Below are positions 56,579-64,000 of a stretch of 64,000 bases of DNA, one piece after another. A model generated the notes under the pieces. The model searched no databases, was not told where the DNA came from, and saw only the letters and a program-made list of their open reading frames with translations. The position numbers were made by a program, and so were the translations under genes. The stretch comes from Mycolicibacterium rhodesiae NBB3 (GTDB lineage Bacteria; Actinomycetota; Actinomycetes; Mycobacteriales; Mycobacteriaceae). The stretch covers positions 2,108,001 to 2,172,000 of the forward strand of contig NC_016604.1 of assembly GCF_000230895.2 (NCBI RefSeq), in the 5' to 3' direction. Each line of letters starts with the position of its first letter. Positions within the stretch are counted from its first letter, which is position 1.

Positions 56579-56740
56579 ATGAGCGAGCCGACCCGCTGGG
56601 AATACGCCACCATCCCGCTGCTGACGCATGCGACCAAACAGATCCTCGATCAGTGGGGAGAAGACGGCTGGGAGCTGGTGTCGGTGCTCCCCGGCCCGAC
56701 CGGGGAGCAGCACGTCGCCTACCTCAAGCGGCCCAAGTGA
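56579..56740 (+). CDS. small DUF4177 protein
   Basis: This 53-aa protein (MSEPTRWEYATIPLLTHATK...) has the DUF4177 pattern W-E-Y at the start and GWELVSVLPG in the middle, predicted as a small alpha/beta fold. The ATG is at 56579 and its stop overlaps the start of the RidA gene by four bases, so it is coupled to it. Function unknown. Confidence 0.82.
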   Translation: MSEPTRWEYATIPLLTHATKQILDQWGEDGWELVSVLPGPTGEQHVAYLKRPK

Positions 56741-57192
56741 GTGTCTCGGCGAAACTCGCCGAACTGGGCATACAGCTGCCCGACGTGGTGCCGCCGCTGG
56801 CGGCCTACGTGCCTGCCGCGCGTACCGGAAATCTGGTCTACACCGCAGGCCAGCTGCCCATGGATGCAGGAAGCCTGGTCCAGTCGGGCAAGGTGGGTGC
56901 GGACGTGACACCCGAGGACGGCAAGGCGCTGGCTCGGGTGTGTGCGCTCAACGCGCTGGCCGCGGTCCATTCGCTGGTCGGCATCGATTCGGTGACCCGC
57001 GTTGTCAAGGTCGTGGGATTCGTGGCATCCGCCCCGGGCTTCAACGGGCAACCGGGAGTCATCAACGGGGCATCACAGCTGTTCGGTGAGGTGTTCGGCG
57101 ACGCCGGAGCGCATGCCCGGTCGGCCGTCGGGGTCTCGGAGTTGCCGTTGGATGCGCCGGTCGAAGTCGAAGTCATATTCGAGGTCGCGTGA
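56737..57192 (+). CDS. RidA/YjgF-family protein (Rv3678c-like)
   Basis: This 151-aa protein (GTG start) is of the RidA-like fold: NLVYTAGQLPMDAG near residue 29 and the long helix ALARVCALNALAAVHSLVG. Classical RidA hydrolyses reactive enamines from PLP enzymes through a conserved Arg near residue 105; the segment here, SAPGFNGQPGVINGAS, lacks that clear Arg, so it may belong to a non-deaminase subgroup. It precedes the MBL-fold gene by 22 bases. Confidence 0.85.
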   Translation: MSVSAKLAELGIQLPDVVPPLAAYVPAARTGNLVYTAGQLPMDAGSLVQSGKVGADVTPEDGKALARVCALNALAAVHSLVGIDSVTRVVKVVGFVASAPGFNGQPGVINGASQLFGEVFGDAGAHARSAVGVSELPLDAPVEVEVIFEVA

Positions 57193-57214
57193 GCGACGAT
57201 TGGGCAGAGGTGGC

Positions 57215-57991
57215 GTGAGCCTCGAGCACCCCGCGTACAAGAAGCTCCGTCCGGTGACGGAGACCGCGTCGGTGCTGCTGTGTGACAACCCTGGCCTGCT
57301 GACCCTCGAGGGCACCAACACCTGGGTGCTGCAGGGGCCCGGCAGCGACGAGAAGGTCGTCGTCGATCCCGGACCCGAGGACGACGAGCACATCGACCTG
57401 ATCGCCGGCCTCGGCAGGATTCCGCTGGTGCTCATCAGCCACAAGCACGAGGACCACACCGGTGCCATCGACAAGCTGGTCGACCGGACCGGCGCGGTGG
57501 TCCGCTCGGTGGGCAGCGGCTTCCTGCGGGGGCTCGGGGGCCCGCTGACCGACGGCGAGGTCATCGACGCGGCGGGACTGCGCATCACCGTGATGGCCAC
57601 ACCCGGGCACACCTGCGACTCGGTCTCGTTCCTGCTCGACGATGCGGTGTTGACCGCCGATACGGTGCTCGGCCGCGGCACGACCGTCATCGACAAGGAG
57701 GACGGCAGCCTGCGGGAGTACCTGGACTCGCTGCAGCGGCTGCGTGGCGTCGGTCATCGAACGGTTCTTCCCGGCCACGGCCCCGAGCTCGCCGACCTGG
57801 AAGCGGTCAGCGACATGTACTTGGCGCATCGCGAGGAGCGACTCGATCAGGTGCGCGCGGCGCTGCGGGAACTAGGTGAGGACGCCAGCGCGCGGCAGAT
57901 CGTCGAGCACGTTTACACCGACGTCGATGAAAAGCTTTGGGACGCAGCGGAATGGAGCGTACAGGCGCAGGTGAACTACCTTCGCGACTAG
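57215..57991 (+). CDS. metallo-beta-lactamase-fold hydrolase (Rv3677c-like)
   Basis: This 258-aa protein has the metal motif [11 protein letters not shown] (H-x-H-x-D-H form), the downstream His in ATPGHTCDS, Asp in LTADTVLG and His in [11 protein letters not shown], so both zinc sites are complete. The C-terminal helical domain resembles the LACTB2-like subgroup, some members of which are nucleases. GTG start at 57215. It converges with crp, sharing four bases. Confidence 0.88.
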   Translation: MSLEHPAYKKLRPVTETASVLLCDNPGLLTLEGTNTWVLQGPGSDEKVVVDPGPEDDEHIDLIAGLGRIPLVLISHKHEDHTGAIDKLVDRTGAVVRSVGSGFLRGLGGPLTDGEVIDAAGLRITVMATPGHTCDSVSFLLDDAVLTADTVLGRGTTVIDKEDGSLREYLDSLQRLRGVGHRTVLPGHGPELADLEAVSDMYLAHREERLDQVRAALRELGEDASARQIVEHVYTDVDEKLWDAAEWSVQAQVNYLRD

Positions 57992-58662
57992 CGCGCCCTT
58001 CGAGCCAGCCGCTCGCTGTCGGAGATCAGCACGCTCTTACCCTCGAGCCGAATCCAGCCGCGGTGCGCGAAGTCGGCGAGCGCCTTGTTGACGGTCTCGC
58101 GCGAGGCACCGACGAGCTGAGCGATCTCCTCCTGGGTGAGGTCGTGCGTGACCCGCAGCGCGCCGCCCTCCTGTGTGCCGAACCGCTGAGCCAGCTGGAG
58201 CAACTGCTTGGCCACGCGGCCGGGCACGTCGGTGAAGATCAGATCGGCGAGATTGTTGTTGGTGCGCCGCAGCCGGCGGGCCAGTACGCGCAACAACTGC
58301 TCGGCGATCTCGGGGCGGTCGGCAATCCAGGCGCGCAGGGCGTCGCGGTCCATCGACACGGCGCGCACATCAGTGATCGTCGTGGCGCTGGATGTCCGCG
58401 GGCCGGGGTCGAAGATCGACAGCTCGCCGAACATGTCCGACGGGCCCATGATCGTCAGCAGATTCTCGCGGCCGTCGGGTGAGCGGCGGCCGATCTTGAC
58501 CTTGCCGGAAACGATGATGTAGAGCCGATCGCCGGGTTCACCCTCTGCGAACACGGTGTGCCCACGTGGGAAGTCGACGGGCTGCAATTGCTTGGTCAGC
58601 GCGGAAACGGCGCTGGGTTCGACTCCCTGGAAGATTCCGGCCCTCGCCAGGATCTCGTCCAC
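57988..58662 (-). CDS. crp: cAMP receptor protein Crp (Rv3676)
   Basis: This 224-aa CRP/FNR-family regulator has an N-terminal cyclic-nucleotide domain ([21 protein letters not shown] ... [19 protein letters not shown], the phosphate-binding cassette) and a C-terminal winged helix ([24 protein letters not shown]). The length equals that of the M. tuberculosis protein. It is a global regulator. GTG start at 58660-58662. I found no TGTGA-n6-TCACA site directly upstream, so autoregulation is not supported here. Confidence 0.96.
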   Translation of the reverse strand: MDEILARAGIFQGVEPSAVSALTKQLQPVDFPRGHTVFAEGEPGDRLYIIVSGKVKIGRRSPDGRENLLTIMGPSDMFGELSIFDPGPRTSSATTITDVRAVSMDRDALRAWIADRPEIAEQLLRVLARRLRRTNNNLADLIFTDVPGRVAKQLLQLAQRFGTQEGGALRVTHDLTQEEIAQLVGASRETVNKALADFAHRGWIRLEGKSVLISDSERLARRAR

Positions 58663-58790
58663 GTTGCCCCTCTTAAGCTGTTGACTGGTATGACATGCGC
58701 GGGCCGACCTCTATTCGGTTAGCGAGATCAGTCTAGAGGTAGGCCCCGCCGACGTTGTCGGCATTGAGCCTCCAGCGTGACCAGCCCACG

Positions 58791-59123
58791 CTACACACGA
58801 TCGGGTTGGGAAGTCCGCTGAAATTCAGGATTCGCTGCGCTGTGGACCAATTCGCGCGTCGGCAAACGTGCGGTATCGGGCGAGCGTACGTGGCCGTTCT
58901 GCGCTGGGCCCTGAGCATGCAGACGCCGATGCTGGCCGGCCAGGGCGCAACTCATGCCGTCTCGTGCAAGTGTGTTGACGTCGTCGGCCTCGGCTTGATC
59001 AAGAAACGTTGCCACATCGGCCGCCGACACCGTGTCGCGGGACAGGCCCGTTTCCAGTCGCTCCAGCGCGAACGTTGCCATCATCAGCAACCCCGGGATC
59101 AGCGCCACGAGCAACCACGACAC
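58791..59123 (-). CDS. small membrane protein (Rv3675-like)
   Basis: This 110-aa protein starts SWLLVALIPGLLMMATFALERLE with one hydrophobic helix at the N-terminus, then a helical segment (SAADVATFLDQAEADDVNTLA) and a low-complexity tail. It lies between crp and nth, divergent from nth, exactly where Rv3675 lies in M. tuberculosis. Function unknown. GTG start at 59121-59123. Confidence 0.65.
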   Translation of the reverse strand: MSWLLVALIPGLLMMATFALERLETGLSRDTVSAADVATFLDQAEADDVNTLARDGMSCALAGQHRRLHAQGPAQNGHVRSPDTARLPTRELVHSAANPEFQRTSQPDRV

Positions 59124-59215
59124 AAGGCTGAAGTAAACACGGCCAAGGTCTCAGCGGGATCACGAATTGTCACCGGTCCGCACCCCGTATGTCTCGGCAC
59201 GTCGGTAATGCTCAG

Positions 59216-59221
59216 TACGCT
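59216..59221 (+). promoter_or_regulatory. -10 element for leaderless nth transcript
   Basis: TACGCT ends seven bases before the nth GTG (59228), so transcription would begin at or beside the start codon. No Shine-Dalgarno precedes nth, which agrees. Confidence 0.45.
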
Positions 59222-59227
59222 GTTTTC

Positions 59228-59980
59228 GTGACCGTGCCAAAGCGTGCCCGCAAAAGAGACGGCGAGACCCGCCTCGGCCTCGTGCGGCGGGCCAGGCGAA
59301 TGAATCGCGAGCTGGCACAGGCCTTTCCGCATGTGTACTGCGAACTGGACTTCACCAATCCGCTCGAATTGGCCGTCGCGACGATTCTGTCCGCGCAGAG
59401 CACCGACAAAGGGGTCAATCTCGCCACCCCCGCGTTGTTCAAGAAGTACCGCACTGCACTGGACTATGCGCAGGCCGACCGTACGGAACTCGAGGAGTTG
59501 ATCCGGCGCACGGGGTTTTACCGCAACAAGGCCAACTCGTTGATCCGGCTGGGCGCCGAACTCGTCGAGCGCTTCGACGGGCAGGTGCCCGCCACACTGG
59601 AAGAACTCGTCACGCTGCCCGGCATCGGCCGCAAGACCGCCAACGTCATCCTGGGAAATGCCTTCGGGATTCCCGGCATCACCGTCGACACCCACTTCGG
59701 CAGGCTCGTCCGGCGGTGGCAGTGGACCGCGGAAGAGGACCCGGTGAAGGTCGAGCACGCGGTCGGTGAATTGATCGAGCGCAGTGAATGGACCGACCTG
59801 AGTCACCGGGTGATATTCCACGGCCGCCGCGTCTGCCACGCGCGCAAACCCGCCTGCGGCGTGTGCGTGCTCGCCAAGGATTGCCCGTCGTTCGGCACCG
59901 GCCCGACCGATCCGCTGCTCGCGGCGCCATTGGTCAAAGGCCCGGAAACCGACCATCTGCTGGCGCTGGCCGGTCTCTAG
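59228..59980 (+). CDS. nth: endonuclease III
   Basis: This 250-aa bifunctional DNA glycosylase/AP lyase removes oxidised pyrimidines. The helix-hairpin-helix [14 protein letters not shown] carries catalytic Lys136, Asp154 lies in VDTHFGRL, and the [4Fe-4S] cluster uses Cys203, Cys210, Cys213 and Cys219 (C-X6-C-X2-C-X5-C). GTG start at 59228. It heads a plus-strand run with the thioredoxin, NUDIX and marP genes. Confidence 0.95.
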   Translation: MTVPKRARKRDGETRLGLVRRARRMNRELAQAFPHVYCELDFTNPLELAVATILSAQSTDKGVNLATPALFKKYRTALDYAQADRTELEELIRRTGFYRNKANSLIRLGAELVERFDGQVPATLEELVTLPGIGRKTANVILGNAFGIPGITVDTHFGRLVRRWQWTAEEDPVKVEHAVGELIERSEWTDLSHRVIFHGRRVCHARKPACGVCVLAKDCPSFGTGPTDPLLAAPLVKGPETDHLLALAGL

Positions 59981-59998
59981 CCCGCCTCCACCGCACCG

Positions 59999-60640
59999 AT
60001 GCAGACCTCGACTCGATGGACCGTCGCGGTGCTGGTTGTGGTGGTCGCACTTGGCGCGGCCCTGTGGCTTCAGCTGGGTGGCGGCGAGTCCGAAACAGGT
60101 TCGTCAGGTTCCGCCACGCCACGCGACCGGCGCGACGCCGACACCGTGCAGGCCCTGGCGGGCCCCCGGGCCGACGCCGACCTGGAACCATGTCCGGCAC
60201 CCGGTGTGGGCGACGGTCCGGAGGCCGTGCGCGGAATCATCCTGGAATGCGCCGGTGACGGCTCCAGCGTCGACGTTGCCAAGGCCGTGTCCGGTCGGAC
60301 TGTCGTGTTGAACCTGTGGGCGTACTGGTGCGCCCCCTGCGCCCGTGAACTTCCCGCGATGGCCGAATACCAGCGCCGCGTCGGCGCCGAGGTGACAGTG
60401 CTGACGGTGCATCAGGACGAGAACGAGACCGCGGCGCTGCTCCGCCTGGCCGAACTCGGCGTCCACCTGCCGACACTGCAGGACGGCCGCCGCCGGATCG
60501 CGGCCGCGCTCGAGGTTCCCAACGTCATGCCAGCGACGGTTGTACTGCGTTCGGACGGTAGCGTTGCCGCAATCCTGCCGCGGTCGTTCGACAACGCCGA
60601 CGAGATTGCTGCGGCGGTGGGGCCGGTGATCGGCCCGTAG
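59999..60640 (+). CDS. membrane-anchored thioredoxin-like protein (Rv3673c-like)
   Basis: This 213-aa protein has an N-terminal signal-anchor (WTVAVLVVVVALGAALWL) and a TlpA/ResA-type thioredoxin domain with the redox pair Cys111/Cys114 in YWCAPCAREL and the cis-Pro in NVMPATVV. Two extra cysteines (Cys65, Cys84) precede the domain. Probably a periplasmic disulfide reductase, perhaps for haem/cytochrome maturation or envelope proteins. Confidence 0.9.
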   Translation: MQTSTRWTVAVLVVVVALGAALWLQLGGGESETGSSGSATPRDRRDADTVQALAGPRADADLEPCPAPGVGDGPEAVRGIILECAGDGSSVDVAKAVSGRTVVLNLWAYWCAPCARELPAMAEYQRRVGAEVTVLTVHQDENETAALLRLAELGVHLPTLQDGRRRIAAALEVPNVMPATVVLRSDGSVAAILPRSFDNADEIAAAVGPVIGP

Positions 60641-60655
60641 ACAGGAGGACCCGAG

Positions 60656-61474
60656 GTGAGCTGGGCCAGCGAGGGGAGCGAGCTCGCCCCCGACGTCGCC
60701 CCGCCATGGCTGAAACCCCTGGTCGACAACGCCAAGGACATCAAGCACGCCTACCGCCGGCGGGTGTCGCCCGAGGTGCTGGCGATGGTGACGGCGGCCA
60801 ACACCAAGGCCAGCATCACCGGACAACGCCGTGATGCGGCGGTGCTGGTGCTGTTTTCGGGCCCCGCCGAGGCAGCGCCGGGCAGCGGACTGGCTGAGGC
60901 TGACCTGCTGGTCACGGTGCGCGCGTCCACTCTGCGCCACCATGCCGGGCAGGCCGCCTTCCCAGGGGGGGCAGCCGACCCGGGCGATGACGGCCCGGTG
61001 CACACCGCTCTACGTGAGGCGAATGAGGAGACCGGGCTCGACGTGGGCCGACTGCAGCCGCTGGCCACCCTGGAGCGGATGTTCATCCCGCCGTCAGGCT
61101 TCCATGTGGTGCCGGTGCTCGCGTACTCGCCTGATCCTGGGCCTGTCGCGGTGGTCGACGAGTCCGAAACAGCGGTGGTGGCCCGCGTACCGGTTCGGGC
61201 GTTCGTCAATCCCGAGAACCGAATCATGGTCTACCGCAAAGAGAACACCCGTCGCTCCGCCGGACCTGCGTTCTTGCTCAACGAGATGCTGGTGTGGGGA
61301 TTCACCGGGCAGGTCGTCTCGGCGATGCTCGACGTCGCGGGTTGGGCGCAGCCCTGGAACACCGACGACATCCGGGAACTAGAGGACGCAATGGCGCTTG
61401 TGGGTCATGACACCGGCGGGCAGGCGCGAAGCGACTTGGGGATTGATACCGACTACGGTAGGGCGCAACCATGA
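60656..61474 (+). CDS. NUDIX hydrolase, CoA-pyrophosphatase-like (Rv3672c)
   Basis: This 272-aa protein has a Nudix box (GGAADPGDDGPVHTALREAN followed by EETGLD) in which REANEETG supplies the metal glutamates, preceded by HAGQAAFPGG, the pattern of the CoA-diphosphatase (UPF0035) subfamily. The N-terminal 50 residues are an extra helical extension. GTG start at 60656, four-base overlap with marP. Substrate CoA or a nucleotide conjugate is inferred. Confidence 0.87.
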   Translation: MSWASEGSELAPDVAPPWLKPLVDNAKDIKHAYRRRVSPEVLAMVTAANTKASITGQRRDAAVLVLFSGPAEAAPGSGLAEADLLVTVRASTLRHHAGQAAFPGGAADPGDDGPVHTALREANEETGLDVGRLQPLATLERMFIPPSGFHVVPVLAYSPDPGPVAVVDESETAVVARVPVRAFVNPENRIMVYRKENTRRSAGPAFLLNEMLVWGFTGQVVSAMLDVAGWAQPWNTDDIRELEDAMALVGHDTGGQARSDLGIDTDYGRAQP

Positions 61475-62658
61475 CTTCGTCGCAGTGGGTTGACCTCGCC
61501 GTACTGGCGATCGCCTTCATCGCCGCCATCTCGGGATGGCGCTCAGGAGCGCTGGGTTCGCTGCTGTCCTTCGTCGGCGTCGTGCTCGGTGCGGTGGCCG
61601 GCGTGCTGCTCGCCCCGCACGTCGTGGCCAATATCGAAGGTCCCCGCTCAAAGCTGTTCGTGACGCTGTTCCTGATCCTTGCGCTGGTGGTCATCGGTGA
61701 GATCGCAGGCGTGGTGTTGGGGCGGGCGGTGCGCGGCGCCATCCGCAACCCAGGGATGCGGACGCTGGACTCGACCATCGGGGTGGCTCTGCAGATCGTC
61801 GCCGTTCTGGTCGCCGCCTGGATGCTGACGTATCCGTTGCAGACCTCTGACCAGCCCAACCTGGCCGCCGCGGTGCGCGGCTCGCTCGTGCTGAAGGAAG
61901 TCGACGACGTCGCGCCCTCGTGGCTGCGGTCCGTGCCCAGAAGACTGTCGGCGCTGCTGGACACCTCCGGCCTGCCGGATGTCCTGCAACCATTCGGACG
62001 CACACCCATCGTGGCCGTCGACGCCCCGGACGCCGCGCTCTCCGGTGATCCCATCGTCGCGACGGCGCGACAGAGCGTGGTCAAGATTCGCGGCGTCGCG
62101 CCGGGGTGCCAGAAGGTTCTCGAGGGCACTGGCTTCGTCGTCGCGCCGAACCGGGTGATGTCGAACGCGCACGTGGTCGCGGGCGCGGAGAGCGCCACCG
62201 TCGAGCTCGACGGCCGGACTTACGACGCGTACGTCGTGTCGTACGACCCGCTGGCAGACATCTCGATTCTCGACGTGCCTGACCTGGACGCGCCGGTGCT
62301 GCAATTCGCGCAAGGTGAGGCCGCAACGGGCACCGATGCCGTCGTGATGGGGTATCCGGGCGGTGGCGACTTCGCCGCGACTCCCGCGCGCATCCGCGAG
62401 ACCATTGAACTCAACGGCCCCGACATCTACCGCAGCACCACCGTCACCCGCCAGGTGTACACCATCAGAGGCAGTGTGCGACAAGGCAATTCGGGTGGTC
62501 CGATGATCGACCGCAACGGGAATGTGCTCGGTGTGGTGTTCGGGGCGGCGGTCGACGATGCCGACACCGGTTTCGTGCTGACCGCCGACGAGGTCGCGCG
62601 TCAGATGGACAAGCTCAACAGCACCGAGCGCGTGCCCACCGGCGCCTGCGTCACCTAG
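61471..62658 (+). CDS. marP: membrane serine protease MarP (acid resistance)
   Basis: This 395-aa protein has four N-terminal transmembrane helices (a CvpA-like domain, residues 5-125) and a periplasmic trypsin-like protease. The triad is His234 (SNAHVV), Asp263 (LADISILDV) and Ser341 (GNSGGP); Cys213 and Cys393 correspond to the disulfide that tethers the C-terminus in M. tuberculosis MarP. There it activates the peptidoglycan hydrolase RipA at acid pH. It overlaps the NUDIX gene by four bases and ends inside the convergent ephE gene. Confidence 0.95.
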   Translation: MTSSQWVDLAVLAIAFIAAISGWRSGALGSLLSFVGVVLGAVAGVLLAPHVVANIEGPRSKLFVTLFLILALVVIGEIAGVVLGRAVRGAIRNPGMRTLDSTIGVALQIVAVLVAAWMLTYPLQTSDQPNLAAAVRGSLVLKEVDDVAPSWLRSVPRRLSALLDTSGLPDVLQPFGRTPIVAVDAPDAALSGDPIVATARQSVVKIRGVAPGCQKVLEGTGFVVAPNRVMSNAHVVAGAESATVELDGRTYDAYVVSYDPLADISILDVPDLDAPVLQFAQGEAATGTDAVVMGYPGGGDFAATPARIRETIELNGPDIYRSTTVTRQVYTIRGSVRQGNSGGPMIDRNGNVLGVVFGAAVDDADTGFVLTADEVARQMDKLNSTERVPTGACVT

Positions 62659-63610
62659 TCTCCGATCCGTACACCTGCGCGATGAAGCGCGACAACTGAT
62701 CGTTGACTGCGTCCGGCGCTTCCTCATGACCGAAATGCCCTGCGCCGGCGATGGATACATAGCGGCCGTGCGGTGCATAGTTCTGCGTGCGGACGACCGG
62801 GTCGGCGAGCACGTATGGGTCGGCGTCACCGCGCAGGTGCAGGACGGGAACGTTGATCGGTCGCCGCATCGAGCGCATGAACTTTCGACCCTCGGCGCGA
62901 AACTGGCTGCGCACCGCCCACCGCTGGTACTCGAGTGCCGAATGCGCCGCGGAAGGGATCTGAATAGCGCGCCGCATATGGGCGATAGTCTCGGAGAAGT
63001 CTTCGGAGGCAACCCATTTCTCGGTCGCCCGGCTGCGGACCAGTCGCTCGAGTTCCGCGCCGTCGTGACGCTTCAACGAGTGTTCGGGCCACGCAGGCAC
63101 CTGGTAGCGCAGCATCCAGGGCAGCAGTGCGCGGCCTTGGTCGCGTCGGGTCAGCGCAGAGGCGCGCAGCGCGATGGGATGCGGCGAGCTGACGACCGCG
63201 ATGGCCTTGACGGCCCGCGGATGCAGCACGGCCGTCGCCCAGCAGACGAGCCCCCCGTCGGCATGTCCCACCAGCGTCGCGGTCTTGTGGCCGAGCGCCC
63301 GCACGAGGCCGGCGGTGTCGCCGGCCAAGGTCCATCCGTCGTAGCCACGCGGCGGTTTGTCGCTGCCGCCATAGCCGCGCAGATCGACGGCGACGACTCG
63401 GGCGCCGGTCAGGTCCCGCAGCTGGTGGCGCCACGACCACCAGAATGACCCGAATCCGTGCAGCAGGATCACCAGCGGTCGTTCGGTGAGAGGTGTGGAT
63501 TGCGATCCCGGTGATTGCGCTTCCACGACGTGGAAACGAATTCCGTTGGCGTGCACCTCGAGATGTCGCCATGGACCCTCGATACGAACGACCGACGGAT
63601 CGGGCGGCAC
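62651..63610 (-). CDS. ephE: alpha/beta hydrolase, epoxide hydrolase EphE-like
   Basis: This 319-aa hydrolase has the oxyanion HGFG at residues 51-54, nucleophile Asp118 in GHADGG (Asp rather than Ser, as in epoxide hydrolases and dehalogenases), a cap domain, an acid in RGDADPYV and His in AGHFGHEE. The position next to marP matches Rv3670. GTG start at 63608-63610, directly after the membrane protein gene upstream, so coupled to it. Substrate unknown. Confidence 0.88.
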   Translation of the reverse strand: MPPDPSVVRIEGPWRHLEVHANGIRFHVVEAQSPGSQSTPLTERPLVILLHGFGSFWWSWRHQLRDLTGARVVAVDLRGYGGSDKPPRGYDGWTLAGDTAGLVRALGHKTATLVGHADGGLVCWATAVLHPRAVKAIAVVSSPHPIALRASALTRRDQGRALLPWMLRYQVPAWPEHSLKRHDGAELERLVRSRATEKWVASEDFSETIAHMRRAIQIPSAAHSALEYQRWAVRSQFRAEGRKFMRSMRRPINVPVLHLRGDADPYVLADPVVRTQNYAPHGRYVSIAGAGHFGHEEAPDAVNDQLSRFIAQVYGSETR

Positions 63611-64000
63611 TTACCAGCCCGACGGGTCAGCGGTCGAAGCCGGCTTTCCCGACTTTCCTTGGCCCCCCGACTCGAGCGCGACGTCCCGGTCGTGGCCTGG
63701 TATCAGTGCATCGGGAAGCTCCCGCACCGACTCGATGGTCTTCTGCGGTCCCCTGATCCGGCGCACCTTGAAGTAGCCGAGCAACGCGAAGATCACGGTC
63801 ACCACGACCATGACTCCGAACACGATCAGGAACGCCGCCCATCTCCACAGCCAGGTATCGAGCAACTCGGCGGCGAAGAAGAAGAAAAAGAAGGTGGAGT
63901 AGAACAGCACCACCAGCGCGAGGATGAAGTAGACGCTGCCGGTGAGCCCCTTCTTCACGTCGCGGGTGATCTCGGCCTTGGCCAGCTCCACCTCGGCGCG
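63611..64000 (-). CDS. phage-holin-superfamily membrane protein (Rv3669-like; 5' end outside window)
   Basis: About 130 C-terminal residues are visible; the reading frame runs out of the window (R-A-E before VELAKAEITRDV), so the start is missing. There are two transmembrane helices (VYFILALVVLFYSTFFFFFFA and WAAFLIVFGVMVVVTVIFALLGYF), then a charged tail. It fits the holin III-like family common in actinobacteria. The stop abuts the ephE start. Confidence 0.82.
   Translation of the reverse strand, partial: RAEVELAKAEITRDVKKGLTGSVYFILALVVLFYSTFFFFFFAAELLDTWLWRWAAFLIVFGVMVVVTVIFALLGYFKVRRIRGPQKTIESVRELPDALIPGHDRDVALESGGQGKSGKPASTADPSGW

Noticed and set aside
58663..58790. CRP autoregulatory site upstream of crp
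   Set aside because: No TGTGA-n6-TCACA or close variant found on either strand.

Overview
The window is a GC-rich actinobacterial chromosome segment that reads as a non-tuberculous, probably fast-growing Mycobacterium (Mycolicibacterium-like). The evidence is gene content and order: from left to right it follows, inverted, the M. tuberculosis block from about Rv3712 to Rv3669 (locus names recalled from memory, not searched). Landmarks are murT, dnaQ-like, leuA, ask-asd, egtABCDE, glpK, the moxR2 block, cds1, ponA2, whiB4, bagAB, crp, nth, marP and ephE. Several islands interrupt that backbone. There is no insertion sequence, prophage, integrase or CRISPR array.

Layout. 1-3450: murT (cut by the window edge), a DnaQ-like exonuclease and leuA, with a short leucine-rich leader ORF and hairpin before leuA. 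3498-10978: an amine/ammonium nitrogen operon on the minus strand (Amt, glutamine-synthetase-like ligase, three split glutamate-synthase-like subunits, a DAO-type flavin oxidase, an XRE-cupin regulator), preceded by two GlnR-like boxes. 11035-15074: small membrane protein, ask (with internal beta start), asd and a secreted DUF4185/GH183 protein. 15178-23213: an oxidative-stress stretch with two different catalases, a Rieske-FAD oxidoreductase, an Ohr peroxidase and several small or secreted proteins. 23338-28694: the complete ergothioneine operon egtABCDE, followed on the other strand by two methyltransferases, a lipoprotein and a second glutamate-cysteine-ligase-like enzyme.

32124-38788: glpK, a PadR/aldo-keto-reductase pair, an orphan 113-aa protein with an operator-like palindrome at its start, a YVTN lipoprotein, and RDD and SpoIIM-like membrane proteins. 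38785-44095: a translationally coupled minus-strand MoxR-DUF58-DUF4350-DUF4129 operon with an upstream membrane protein. 44167-48552: YqeY, an F420-type oxidoreductase and a compact locus with an MTQ2-like methyltransferase, a CDGSH iron-sulfur protein and, convergent and overlapping, a haem-oxygenase-like diiron oxidase. This is my best candidate for an undescribed system. tRNA-Pro(CGG) follows.

48874-64000: cds1, a metallophosphoesterase, ponA2, whiB4, a 26-bp tandem repeat between convergent genes, the Get3-like pair bagB/bagA, a RidA/MBL pair, crp, and an nth-thioredoxin-NUDIX-marP run facing ephE and a holin-like membrane protein. The themes are redox defence (catalases, Ohr, ergothioneine, WhiB4, Cds1, CDGSH), cell-wall synthesis and remodelling (MurT, PonA2, GH183, MarP) and nitrogen/amino-acid supply (Amt operon, leuA, ask-asd).
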